From Megaleporinus macrocephalus (taxonomy: Eukaryota > Chordata > Actinopteri > Characiformes > Anostomidae), in assembly GCA_021613375.1 (NCBI GenBank), contig CM038702.1:22300349-22364348 (forward strand): DNA of 64,000 nucleotides, in the 5' to 3' direction. A program made the position numbers and the translations under genes. The notes below the pieces were generated by a model. That model saw nothing but the letters and a program-made list of their open reading frames with translations, ran no database searches and was not told the origin of the DNA. Shown piece after piece: positions 40,867 through 52,600 of the stretch (position 1 is its first letter; every line of letters starts with the position of its first letter).

Positions 40867-43800
40867 CTGATAATAAGAACGAAAATACATAATGGTAGTT
40901 AGATGTTGAGTAGGTGTTTGGAAGAATGAAAAAAGCAGGAAGCAGGAATTAGAGTTAATTATCTACTGAGTTTTAGTTTGAAAGGCACTCCTACGATTTG
41001 GGTCAAGAGTTAAATCTCTTTGTCGAAAGTGTTTGTTTAAAACTGAACTCTTTAAATAAAGGGGACCTTTGAAGTGTGCTTTGTTTTCTGAGGAACTGTG
41101 ATTGACAAAGGGAAGCGCTAATGTAAAGAACCTTTAAAGGTTGAACCTACATATAAGGCCAATTTAACAAAAGCATTGGCTACTTATTCACCAGCCTCTT
41201 TATTTACCTGTTCCTTCACACCTTAAATTATGTTTTTATATAAATACAATAAAACATATGACAAATTTCTTGTGTTCAAAAATGTATGAGCTGGTCATTA
41301 TGAGGTTCAGTTCAGGATTTACTCTTGAGTTCACCAAGTCCACCATTAACTCAACTTGTTTAACCCTTAAAACCCTAAGAATGTGCAACATCGGCTCTTT
41401 GCACGGCTCTAGGAAAGGGTTCATTTACCAACATGTTATATAGTCCTGTCTGAAAGCTAATCTTTTCCTGATTATAAAGCACAGGACAGTTTCCTGCAAA
41501 CTGCAGTTCTGAGTGAGAATATAGGACTGATCAAAACAGGTACTGGTTATTTTAGTACATTAACATATACAAATATATATTTTTTTATTGTTATTACGAC
41601 CCTGTTTTCTAAACATGTGGGATGCTGTACAAAATGTATATAACTGCAGATTCAATTATGCATTTATATTTAATGAGAATATTACAAAGACAGGATATCA
41701 TATGTCATAAAAATGACAGATGTTTTTTTTTTTTAAATTATGGGCCCATTTTAAATTGCAACGGCTTTTCTGTATCCTGTTTAAATGCGGTTTCTTCTTT
41801 GGATGGTAAATTTTTAGCTCGCATTTGTGGACAATGGTTTTTGGAAGTGCTCTAGAGTCCGTGCAGTGATTTCCACTTCAGAATTTTGTCTATTTTTAAG
41901 GCAGTGACATCTGAGAGCCTAAAGATTACAGCCAATAGTTAGAGCCAATGTTTGTTTTGGGTCTTGTCTCTTGCAAACAGTTTTGGATTCTTCAAATCTT
42001 GATATTTTATATCTATATGTTATGTACCGTTGATGATACACTGAGAAATGTACATTGAGTTTTTTCTCATCTTTACTTCTGAAAGACTCTGCCTCTTTGA
42101 GATGCTCTTTTTATACTCAATCATGTTACTGACCTGTTGCCAGTTAACCTAATTAGTTATTGCACCAGATTTTTTTAGCATTTTAGTCTTCTGTTGCTAC
42201 TCAGACAGGTTTTTCAAAGAAACTAAAATATTTCTTACTTTCAATTTAATATGTTGCATTTGTAATAATTTTTAATACATATGGGGTTTGCTCGTCTTTG
42301 CATTCTGCATTTGACACAGCTTCCAAACCTTTTTGGAAACATATTATTATTATTTTTTTTTCATTGTAATATTCACGTTTTTCTGAGCATATAAATGCCC
42401 AGACAACATTTTCAAATATACTGTATAATAAATATTTTCTCTGGTGCCTAATACAGGGCTGTCAGTTTCTGTTGCTTGAAAGAAAAATATCTGAAGTGTT
42501 AGCACCATCTGCAGGACGCCAACTGTACTACATGTCAACTAGAGGTTTGTTTAAGTAGTGCTCCACTCTCCAGACCTTAAACACTGAAAGGTAAATGTAA
42601 ACCCCCTATTATACCTTCTCTTGTTTGATGTCCTCCTTCTTGACTGACTTGAGGTTAGCTCGGAGGTCCATGGAGCCCTTGTGTTTAGAGCCAAGCAGAG
42701 CTCGCATCATCTCATCAGCAGACACGCGCACCTTCCGCAGTGCTGGCTTCTTAAACTTCCCTCCCAGATCCTGAACTTTCAGCTTCAACTCATGAATCTG
42801 GAATGAAGGTGAGAGATGACTACAAAGGTAGGCAGTATGTGAAATGGCGATACTATATAATTCCATTTCTGGAAACCCGTGCAACAGTTCTCAACCATCA
42901 AATAATACTAAGAGGTAGAATATAATAAAATAATTAATAATACAGCAGCCAAGGTTGCATTATGAGGGGAAAGACAAAAAGAAGAAAAGAGTAAAACAGT
43001 AAATAAGCCACAAAATCTTATTTTTACTATTTCAGTAGTGATAATATTAGTGAAGTGTCAGTATATCAGTAATTGTGAACACATGAAAACTATAAAATAA
43101 TACATATGGAATTATCTCTGGACCAAAAGCATCTCATTTGCAGTTCTGCATACTTTTAATGTTCTCACCAGCAGCTTCACATGAGATAACAGTACATAGA
43201 AAATAGCATACATGCTGAGATCTAGTTATTTGTGAAAAACAGCTTTGGGGCTGATATAGGTATTACAAAAATATGGAATGTCATTTTTTATTTAAATGTA
43301 AAAGGTTTGTACATAGGCTCCCACTTCATTACTTAAACATGTCTTTCAATGGTTTAAGATCAAAATGTCTTTATAATTCTAAAAATATATATTTAGTTAG
43401 AAGTATCCAAACTTTTGACTGGTAGTACATATAGTATTAAAACACATGCATGTTCTCTCATTGGGTGAAGTGTTATGGTAACTTCCTGGCCAAAACAATC
43501 ATGCTCATAAGCCAGTTTTATATAAACAACGGTGTATGTAAAAATAGTCACTACGCGGAAGTTATGAGGCCAGAAATAGAAAGGAGAACTAGAAAGGAGA
43601 GGTTTCAATGTAGTCTAAAAAAATCAATATAGTCCATACTCACATCTTTATTGTGCTTGCTGACTTTAGACTCAAAATCATACCTCTCTTCATCCACAAT
43701 ATTGATCTTTTCATGGAGCTGTTTGCACAGATTCTGCAAGAAACGAGCAAACAGCAAGCATTTCAAGAACAGAACGCATCACAATATCAAAAACATCATT

Positions 43801-46800
43801 ACAACATCTGATGTTTCTGCAATCAAATTATATCTGAGATACTGTCCAGCTGCTACAGCTGTTTTTTTTCTCTGTGAGAGAAAGGCAGATTGGCATTAAA
43901 CGGTTCCTATCATGGAAAACGATGCACTAAAGTAATTTGATGTACAGTGTAATTATTGTTAACGCTTTAAATGTACTACTAATGCTCCAGTCTATACAGT
44001 CTATATACTATATAGCATTGTTTTTTCACAGCAACCAGCACTTATATATATATTTATATATATACACCTATTCAGGCTACAGCCCAGCCCAGTCACACTA
44101 AAGTTACAAAGAATGGTTCTGCCTAGAGAGTTTTCAGAATGTAGCCTGATACAAGGCAAACAGAACAAAATTCATTTATATATAACCCTTAAAGGCACAA
44201 TAACAATCTGTTAGAAAATTATCATGAATAACTAGATTCTTATATTTTGGTACATAAACTAAAATACAAGGACAACTCTTTCTGAATACTGTTTTTTGTA
44301 AAATATATATACAGAAAATGTATGTGAAAGCTACCTGTTTATTTGCATTAATCGGTCATAAAATGTGATACCACATAAACATTTATAATATTTCATGTCT
44401 GTGTTGAAAACATCCATTAAACACACAGTGTTCACAGTGCTGGTGGAAAAAGTAAGTTACCCTTATGCTAATTACTTTAACAGAAGCTAATTAGAGTCAG
44501 GAGTTAGCAAACCTGGAGTCCAATCAATGAGATTAGAGCGAGGTGTTGAGCTACTTTGACTTATAAAAGACACTCAAACTTTTTGAGTTTGCTATTTACA
44601 AGAACTCAGCTCAGGAACTGCTGATTTGCATAAAACTGGAAAGGGTTACAAAGTAATATCCAAGACTTTAGATATTAACCATTCCACAGTTAGACACACT
44701 GTCTACAAACAGACACGATTTAGTACTGTGACTACCCTCCCTAGAAGTGGGCGCCACACACAGTCGGCTCTAAAGACACAACTCAGAATGCTCAGAGAGG
44801 TAAGAAAAAACACTAGAGTAACAGCTAAAGGTATGAGGGAATCATCAGAACTGGTTATCTCTGTTCATGAGTCTACCATATGCAAAACATTGAACATGCA
44901 CAGTGTCCATGGCAGGACACCACAGAGGAAGCTGCTGCTTTCCAAAACACATCACTGCACATCTGAACTTTGCCAAAGAGTACCCTACAACCCACAACAC
45001 TACTGGGAAAATGTTTTATGGACTGATGAAGCCAAAGTTGAATTGTTTGGGAGGAACACGCAGCACTATGTATGTTTTAAAAGGGGCACTGTATACCAAC
45101 ATGAATTCATCATCCCAACGGTGAATCACGGTGGTGGGAGCATCATGATTTGGGGCTACTTTGGGGCCTAGACCGCTTGCCATCATCGAAGGGAAAATGA
45201 ATTCTCAAGTTTATCCAGGTATCCTACAGAATAATGTCAGGGTGGCTGTCCGCCAGCTGAAGCTCAGTAGAAATTTGGTGATGCACTAAACATGGAAGTA
45301 AATCTATTACAGATGGGCTTCAAAAAAAGAAAATCCACTTTCTGGAGTGGCTCAGTCCAGAGTCCAGACCTGAATGTGGAATGACCTCAAGAGAGCTGTT
45401 CACACCAGACATCCTAAGAATATGGCAGAGCTGAAGCAGTTCTGAAAGGAAGAACGATCTAGACCTCCTCCCGAACATTGAGCAGGTCTGATCAGCAGCT
45501 AATGGAAACGCTTATTGGAGGTTATTGCTGCTAAAGGAGGTTTAACCAGTTATTAAATCCATCGGTTCACTTACTTTTTCCACCAGCATTATGAATGTTT
45601 AATAGATGTGTCCAAAATAAAGACATGAAATATTATAATTGTTTGTGTGCTATTAGGGTAAACACATTGTGTTTGTATAAACTTGAGTCTAAGATCATGT
45701 TTTTTGACCAATTAATGCAGAAAACCAGGTAATTTAAAGGGTTCCCATACTTTTGCATGCCACTGTACTTTCATTGTATAAAACATGTTCAGTTAATAAG
45801 GCATGTTTTTGTATTGGTAAAGGTTATATTGCAGGTCCACCATCTTCTGAAAATGTGAAAGCACCAAGGGTGTAGGAGCGGGTTTGACATTGGGGGGGAC
45901 ACATTTGGTAATATGAATCAAAGCCCATCCTATGCCCTAAATATTACCCATAAGCTGATTCCACTGTAGGTAAAGTAGTAAATCACTGTATGTTTAGTGA
46001 AGAACAACATTTGTGGAATTACAGTAAATTACAAATTAATAAACAAAGTACAACAATATCTGTATGTCTGTTTATTATTAGATAAATCCAGTTAAAGATC
46101 ACTTTACAAACTAAACAAGATACTCCACATTACATGGTACTGTTAGAAAACTTTTAAATTATACATGCAATGCCTGAATTGGTGGCATGATGCTGAAATT
46201 AAATTACAAAACAATGTATGTTGAGGTTTACTGACTAGACATTAATGTTAGCCTGTGTCCCAAACAGCACCCTCTGAAACATTACATACTGCACTACTGA
46301 AAGCACTTCTAATGTTGTGTCCCTTTATTTATTCATTAATTTATGTATTTTACTTATTATATTGTATTTTTTTTTACATATGTAGTGTAGTAGCAGTCTG
46401 TAGGTTGCCAGAGAATAATGTGACTTTTCGTTTCAGAGTGCTTTAGGACTAAAGTTAATATAAACATTAGCTAACGCAAACCCTCCTAGTCTGTTACCAT
46501 GACAACACATTATACAAAAGCCATTTTTATTGCAGTGAAATTTGCTATTCATTGCTCTCATCACTGACCTCGCTTAAAAGCTGGCGCGAACTAGCCGATG
46601 CTCAACCGAGGCTCGGGTCAGTGAAGCTGATATTTCTGAACAGGCATCTCAACATAAGCCTTAACAAAGCAAAAGATCATCTAACAACCAGAGTCTGTTG
46701 CTAACAACAAACACAGCGCGTGAATTGCGAATGCTGCCAAAACTTCATTTATAATAAAGTGTTTTTAAAGAGTTTCTGCTTTTCTGTGGTTTAATTTCTG

Positions 46801-48735
46801 GGTGGGACAAATACCACCCCTGCCCCCCACCCACCACCCACCCCCAAAGGGGCTCATCATGGGAGGCTTGTGGCCCAGTAAAAAAGCCACTGTTTCATGT
46901 AGGCAGTGTGTTGGTTATTCTGTGATAGGGAGTGAGTTTAGTTAGGGGTGTATTGTGTGTCATCGTTATGCGTATGCTGTTCTTCTTGTGTTCCAATTTT
47001 TAAAAAGAACTGTTCAAAATTACGGCTATGTGAATGTATACCTGTAACTCATCCAGCCTAAGCCCAGAGAGCTGTAGAGGAGGCAGTTTCTCGTCTAGAT
47101 AACGGACTTTCTCCTCATCTCTGTCCTGCTTCTCCTTCTCCAGCTCCTCTATGGCTCTATTGAGGAGCAGCATCTGATTGGATGGCACCGATGTAGTCAT
47201 TAAAAGAGCAGTCTTTTAAACATTGCAGCACTGTCAGTAACACTTATTTAAGAAACACATATTACATATTAAGCTTAATTACATGTTTGTTATTTTCTCT
47301 CTAAAACTTCAGTAGGGTCTTCTAAAAGTCTTTTTATTTTTTTATTCAGTTTAAAACAGCATATTGTAAAGTGCAGTTTTAGTTATCACTAATTTCACTG
47401 TTTTATTTTGTACAATCTTTTCCATTAAAAAAGCCACACTTTGCTTTATTTACTCTTTAGTGGCCTAGCAAAGTCATAACATTTATATGTGACTTTTTGC
47501 TGTTGTTGTTGTTGCTAGTGTTCAATTTGAGTCAAAAAGCAATTATTTGGTTACAATGGTACAAAATTAACAGTTGGCACAATAACATATTTAGCTGTAT
47601 TTTCACTTACTGTGATGTGGATCACTTTTGGATGCCCCTCACTTGATATAATTTATCAAAATAATAATCATAATTATGATTATAATGTTGGTAACCTTTA
47701 CTAAATGCTTATTCCGATAGCAATCATAGGTCACGAAGACTTTGATTTCAACGTTTATCAAAATGTAACCTTAATATCAGTATTTATAAGTATTTGTATA
47801 GAATTATGTCAGTTGTCATTACAAGCTTAATGAATGTGTCATGTAGCCATAATAAGCGTTACCATAATGACTTGGTATCCTAATTATAAGTCATAAGTAT
47901 GAGATTATAAATAATAATTATGGTAAACATAAATGATAATTATGGTAAACCTTGTTGTTATTATGTTTTACTAATGGCTATGTATTTTTCCCAGTAGTGA
48001 AGATGTGTTTCTCAATTATTTATGAAAACTGCTCCTACATAAATATAATTTAGAGCTTTTATTAAACATGAGGATGAGTTCTCTTGAGTTTTTTTTTCTA
48101 TAATTTTCAGCATTTAAGACATAATATGTAAAATAAACTTGCATATTGGAAACTTTGGGAATTTCTGATTGACAACTTGAAGGTAAATGCTCTGAAACAA
48201 ACCTTAAGTGAGAGTTTTCGGGATGCAGAAATCTTGCATTTTGGCTGTGAAGATTAAAATGCACATTAGACAAGTTCAAGACTTCTGATATTCATTAGTA
48301 AATGTTCTATATTTCACCAACTTGTCAGAAAAGTCCAGTATGTTTAGCACTGATGAACTCATCTCTATAAATACCTTGTCAAATGCTTTTGGGTTCCCTT
48401 TTGGGCGTCCCTGGAATTACAATGCCATGACAAAAAGAAGATCCCACATGAACAGAGTACTAAATTGCACTGTTGTACTATTGCAAAGTGCTAAATATAT
48501 GTGTAAAAGAAAAATAAAAGAACACTACACTTTCTATAGTTATTCTGTATTTAAAACAAACTACAAAACCATGCTCACCTCACTGCCATAGCCAAAGAAT
48601 GGAGCATATAGAGGAAAAATAAGACATTTGGCATTGGATAAAGTATTTATTCAATGTACTATTATAAAAATAGCATCACTTTCAACAAGGCAGACCCTAC
48701 TGTGGAACAGAAAAAAGAGATACTTACATTGACAT
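40765..48735 (-). CDS. tnni1: troponin I, slow-skeletal/cardiac-like, 8 coding exons
   Basis: Inhibitory subunit of the thin-filament troponin complex; it binds actin, troponin C and troponin T in striated muscle. Coding exons in transcript order: 48735-48728, 48582-48579 (4 nt), 48410-48375, 48244-48203, 47173-47042, 43733-43644, 42797-42615, 40866-40765. They total 597 nt, giving 198 residues and TAA. Diagnostic blocks: KISASRKL (troponin C-binding N helix), [16 protein letters not shown] and VDEERYDFE (troponin T-binding coiled coil), [20 protein letters not shown] (inhibitory and switch region), [15 protein letters not shown] and [20 protein letters not shown] (C-terminal mobile domain). 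The C-terminus is closest to slow TNNI1, while KISASRKL recalls cardiac TNNI3. It may be one of the fish-specific tnni1/tnni4 paralogs, so the symbol is tentative. The long cardiac N-terminal extension with its serine pair is absent. Confidence 0.92.
42615..42797 (-). CDS. tnni1: troponin I exon with inhibitory region
   Basis: 61 codons, phase 0 at both ends. Reads [20 protein letters not shown], then [20 protein letters not shown] and [19 protein letters not shown]. It holds the actin-binding inhibitory segment and the switch peptide. The minus-strand donor is GTATAA. Confidence 0.97.
42798..43643 (-). other. troponin I intron with a Tc1-type end
   Basis: Intronic sequence. At about 43406-43428 it carries ATCCAAACTTTTGACTGGTA, the terminal motif of a fish Tc1/mariner family; I do not find the matching second end nearby. 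Confidence 0.55.
43644..43733 (-). CDS. tnni1: troponin I exon with troponin T-binding helix
   Basis: 30 codons: [20 protein letters not shown] and then [10 protein letters not shown]. The acceptor is cttgcag and the donor GTGAGT. DEERYD is conserved in all vertebrate troponin I. Confidence 0.97.
44309..45767 (+). mobile_element. Tc1-like transposon with long inverted repeats
   Basis: The two ends share inverted sequence over about 200 bp: TTATAATATTTCATGTCT, ACATC(C/T)ATTAAACA and GTGCTGGTGGAAAAAGTAAG, read inward from each side. The right end is TTTTGCATGCCACTGTA. The left outermost ~35 bp are badly diverged. It lies in the troponin I intron, opposite to the gene. Length about 1.46 kb, normal for the family. 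Confidence 0.85.
44626..45171 (+). pseudogene. Tc1-like transposase, truncated
   Basis: 181 codons: an HTH region ([20 protein letters not shown]), a basic linker ([11 protein letters not shown]), then [15 protein letters not shown] with the first catalytic Asp and [19 protein letters not shown] stops it there. Further decayed coding sequence follows, including [14 protein letters not shown] (around 45345-45380), the region of the last catalytic acid. A full transposase is about 340 residues, so this copy is inactive. Confidence 0.88.
45868..46814. repeat. dispersed ~1-kb repeat, copy B (inverted to copy A)
   Basis: Reverse complement of the repeat at 4874-5932. Here GGTGTAGGAGCGGGTTTGAC begins it and GGGTGGGACAAAT ends it. 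Its CpG-rich middle (GCTGGCGCGAACTAGCCGAT) matches the copy A core. It abuts the Tc1 element within 100 bp. Confidence 0.75.
47042..47173 (-). CDS. tnni1: troponin I exon with EEKVRYL block
   Basis: 44 codons from [16 protein letters not shown] to [10 protein letters not shown]. The acceptor is caatcag. The first ATG is internal, since the KISASRKL exon joins in frame. The following intron is 3.3 kb and carries a Tc1-like element and the copy B repeat. Confidence 0.95.
48203..48244 (-). CDS. tnni1: troponin I exon [14 protein letters not shown]
   Basis: A 42-nt exon, phase 0. The acceptor is atcttcacag and the donor GTTTGT. KISASRK is the hallmark of the N-terminal troponin C-binding helix. 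Confidence 0.93.
48375..48410 (-). CDS. tnni1: troponin I short exon [12 protein letters not shown]
   Basis: A 36-nt exon, phase 0, with acceptor aattccag and donor GTATTT. The basic/proline content suits the variable N-terminal segment. Its sequence is not itself conserved, so support comes from splice sites, frame and position. Confidence 0.75.
48579..48582 (-). CDS. tnni1: troponin I 4-nt microexon (TGAG)
   Basis: On the minus strand a pyrimidine-rich tract ends in GGCTATGGCAG, followed by TGAG and a GTGAGC donor. Including these 4 nt links the ATGTCAAT exon to the phase-0 exon in frame, giving MSIEGRPK. Omitting it breaks the frame. The arrangement (two codons plus 2 nt, then 4 nt) would correspond to the Glu-Val segment of mammalian TNNI1 (MPEVERK). 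This is an inference. Confidence 0.6.
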
Positions 48736-48743
48736 TTTTAAAC
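48728..48743 (-). CDS. tnni1: troponin I start exon (ATGTCAAT)
   Basis: A 16-nt exon on the minus strand, GTTTAAAAATGTCAAT, with a T-rich acceptor and a perfect GTAAGT donor. The coding part is 48735-48728. AAAAATGTC is a good fish start context. The alternative is an ATG at 48589-48587 using a GCA|GTGAGG donor to give a MA-GRPK start; it lacks a convincing upstream acceptor. Confidence 0.65.
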
Positions 48744-48842
48744 CTTTAAGACATAAAAAAGAGAAAAATAATCTGTCATTTCAAAGGAAAACTGCCATCC
48801 AGGCTTAGAATTGAAGATTTAAAATTCATAATCAGGGCTTAC

Positions 48843-48995
48843 CTCTCTAGTAGATGAACACTGACTGAGGCCACAACAACAGGCTGCTGAGACAATGGCA
48901 GCTTTGATGTTCTGGCTGCTGTCAGCCAGCAGATATAGCCTAGTGACTGTCCTCAGGAATGACCTGGCGGGCCTCCAGGGATGAAATATCACACA
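48843..48995 (-). other. tnni1: probable 5' UTR exon of troponin I
   Basis: On the minus strand, ATG-free sequence ends at a consensus donor, AGAG|GTAAGC (48846-48837). A TATA-like CTTATATAC lies about 30 bases before the likely start near 48995. The upstream end is inferred. Confidence 0.5.
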
Positions 48996-49019
48996 GCGTG
49001 AAGCTCTGACAATACATTC

Positions 49020-49030
49020 AGTATATAAGA
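49020..49030 (-). promoter_or_regulatory. TATA-like box of troponin I
   Basis: Minus-strand TCTTATATAC, about 30 bases upstream of a TCAGAGC initiator-like sequence. A CACC-like site (GGTG on this strand) and AT-rich MEF2-like sequence lie further upstream. Weak evidence. Confidence 0.35.
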
Positions 49031-49125
49031 ATACACCATGAGTATCAGGCGGAGGGATTTTGTGGAGATCAAGGGGATCAGGGGGCCCCAGAAGTATGTA
49101 GTATTTATTTTATTTTATGTATGTA

Positions 49126-49130
<5 letters not shown>

Positions 49131-49216
<86 letters not shown>
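49131..49216. repeat. (AT)n microsatellite
   Basis: About 43 AT units, roughly 135 bp upstream of the proposed troponin I start. Confidence 0.98.
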
Positions 49217-49219
<3 letters not shown>

Positions 49220-49335
49220 TCCTGTATATGCTTATTTATTGTTTCATTATCTATGCTTACCCTAGAATGTTTTTCCTGATTAAAATGTCTTCAGTCTTCA
49301 GTCTTTAATCAGTTTCTCAGTATACTGTGCTATCC

Positions 49336-49636
49336 TACCCTGTTTTGCAATGATCAGGACCACCACAGAGCATATTTTAATTATGTAGTGGATCATTCTC
49401 AGCACTGCAGTAACATTGACATGGTGGTGGATTGTCCACCTATCAAACTGTCCAGCCAACAGTGTCTTGTGGGCTGCATCCTCTGACCACTGAAGAAGGA
49501 CTGCTGTGTCTGATCCACTCGTACCAGGCCAACACATCACCACCACGTCAGTGCCAATGCTGAAAATGATCCACCACCCAAATAATATCTGATCTGTGGT
49601 GGGCCTGTAGGGTACTGACCATTAAAGAACAGGGTA
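49336..49636. mobile_element. foldback MITE
   Basis: Two arms of about 95-100 bp in inverted orientation, 49336-49430 and 49538-49636. Inward from each end they read TACCCTGTT, CCACCACAGA, GTGGATCATT(C/T)TCAGCA and TGGTGGTG. About 107 bp separates the arms. No coding capacity. The sequence is familiar from otophysan fish genomes, but I cannot name the family. Confidence 0.8.
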
Positions 49637-52600
49637 AAAGGGGGCTAACAAAGAATACAGAGAACCAGATCGACTACAGTCTGTAAGTGTAGAACTTCGA
49701 AGTGCTCCTATATTGTAAGTGCTGCTGATGCCAAGGCTGATTTTTTGTGCAGTAGATATTTCGGTATTAGTATTGTTCTTCCGGTCATTTAGAGGTCATT
49801 TCCAACTGCTGCCGTGATAGCCACATCCTTCATCTCGCCAGGTTTTTTCTGGGTCAAGATGTAAATGATCTCCACCTGTTGAGTTGTGTAGGATCAAGAG
49901 TAATTAAACCTTGAACTTTAAATCAATCATTCACATAGCACTGCTGTTGTGTTTGTGATGCTAATTAAGGTGGAACTCTCTTCAGTCAAATTCTGGATAA
50001 AGCCTTAAATTTGCCCAAGGTTTGAGAAACTATCCAGAATTAAATATAGACAGAAAAGTAACATCTTTGAATTAAAGTTTCCCAGGATTTTGTTTAAGGG
50101 CGCTGGGGTTGGCTTCCCATTCGTTAGCTTGTATTGTGATTTTCTCATCCCCCTCTAAATAGTGCCACTGTTACATATCAAAGCATTTAATGTGGAAAGG
50201 AACATTCGCTTAAGAAGCTGGAGAAAAGGAAGCCAACATTTATAGACTCATTTATAGATAAACATCAACTATGACTGTTGACATCACTTTCGCATGTTGA
50301 TGCAATAGACGTATGCATGAATACTCCTGGAATGTGAGCTGCTATATGTAAATTTTGCAGACATCATTTTGGCTGGAGTCAAGACTGTTATATAAAAGAG
50401 TAGGATTTTGGGAGCAGCTTGCAATACAATCCTCTTTTGCAAGTGTGGGATGTTTTTATCAAGCAGACAACAGTGTTTGGGATTCATGGTGGGCTACTCT
50501 CCCTATTCAACTATGAATTCATTCAATGGCACCATTAACTGACTAAATACAATAGGAAGGATAGCATTCCATGCAATAAATGTGCATTAATGTTTTAACA
50601 CTGACAACCCTAGGAATGAGTATGCCTTCCATATACGAACAAAAGAACAGCTGAGACAGACTGTTATTAGAGGTAATAGCTGGCCTTAAACGGGCTCCCT
50701 TTATTCGCTTAGTAAATTATCAGCAACCAGGTATGTGGGAAGCATACTGTATGTCAGTAAGTCAAGAGTAATGCCATGCTAAGCGTGCCTCGTAGCCGCG
50801 TTCCAAATGCTACACATGACCAGGAAGTTTCATCGAGTAGGAGCCGCTATCGAGGTCACATTTTTCTAAAAAGAAGTCATTAAGCCAAGGATTTGAAATG
50901 CCTCAGGGTCAAAGAGCTTCATTTGTGTGTTATGCAACCATGTTAACTGCTGACTATTTAGGTTATATCTTTATCACGTTGCTTACAATTGTCAACCTTG
51001 CATGAGTCACTGTGGAAGGCATTAGAATAAAAAAACCTTGAGAGGACTGCAGACAAAAACGTCCTACACACAAAGTAAACTGTCTGTAGGCGCCTATAGT
51101 CAAATGCTATACTCTTATGAAAAGAGCATATGGGTTCCATGGAACATGATAGACAGGATAATCCAAGTACTCATATGTCACATCTTTGAATCTCCCCCAG
51201 TGCACACACACACACAGACTCCTAGGGAACAGTGTAGGGTGCAGACAAATGCTCTTGTTGTCATACAAGTGTTTATCCTGAGCAGGTGGCTCTGCTATTT
51301 ATTCAGAAACATGATGCTAGCACAGTTGGTGGGGCCTTGCGCATCACACACTGCTGTTATCTTTCTCAGAAAGCGACTGATGGGTCTCCTTTTCAACACT
51401 TCTGGGGTATGAAACCACAAGTCCAAGACTGACCACTGCAGCATACCCATATAGGGCTTGGGAATCGAGGTCATGTCGCACTGCATTATGGGCCTGTTCT
51501 GCCATATTGGTTGGGTTCGTTCTTTGTTGACATGCTGTGAATATGTGCACTCGCTGCAGGACTTTAAACAGATTCTTTAGTACTGTGTTTTTTAAGGCCT
51601 GCCATAATTATCAAAATGTATCAAATGAAACAAGACAGCAATTCCAGATAACAGTATAATAATAAAATGACCTTATTGAAAGTCTAGATCTATAAAAAGA
51701 TCCCAAAAAGGGTGGAGTACTGATATGGCTATGCTAACTCTACCTCCCTTTTCAGACGTGTGGTATAGGTTTTTCTGAGTAAAACTGAGTTCTTGAGTTA
51801 TTTGAAGTTTATGTATGGTTTACAAATAGACACTGAACTTAACCACCAGCGGATTTAACATGGTTAACTTACTGCCGCAATCCAGCGACTGCAGACATAA
51901 CATGATTATTGCCATGTTTCCCTATTGCCCAAACACCAGACTTCATATGGCCTTTGTTTTTGGACTACATTTGGTTGGCTCAGCATGGCCATTATTTAGC
52001 CTAAAAATAGACATTGAAATACGGACTGTGTGTTTGGTCTGTTTAACTTGGTCCAAATATAGCTGAACATCTTTTTCAGACGACATATAGCCCAAATTCA
52101 GTCATGAAAATCCTATATTAGTCTTTCTGAACCTCTTTTTTAATAACATTACTGATATAAGAAAGCCAGAAAGTTGGGACTATATAATGAAATGAGGATG
52201 AAACCGAAACTCTGATGAACGAAACACAAGTAAGTTGTAACAAGCTTGTAAAAAATGGTTCATTAAAATGTTTTTCTTTGTTATTGCAGCTGCTGACAAA
52301 GTGGGAAAGCGAGGTCACAGAACATGTTGCTGGACCACCTTACACGTGCTCGAATCTGGATTGTCTGATGGCGGAGGCAATATCCACAACCCAGAATAGT
52401 CAGGAACGAAACACACCAATTAACTTTCCCCATTTAAATTTTGTTATTACTGAAATAAAATATGTTGTACTAGTACGTTCTTGTCATTGCAATTATTTGT
52501 CTAATATTATAAACATATCACAAGTTCATGGTTTAAGTTAGGTTGAATTTAAGTTGCTGGAACTACCCAAAAAGGCTACCCAAAAACCTTTTACTTTTCA

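Noticed and set aside
48587..48589. ATG as troponin I start (MA-GRPK)
   Set aside because: It lies inside the likely microexon acceptor and lacks a convincing upstream acceptor of its own; kept only as an alternative.
49117..49308. IYIYIY open frames here and at 17171-17425 and 55924-56109
   Set aside because: Translations of (AT)n microsatellites.
51038..51412. 124-codon open frame in the intergenic region
   Set aside because: No recognisable domain, no upstream or downstream exon logic; length is expected by chance in 64 kb.
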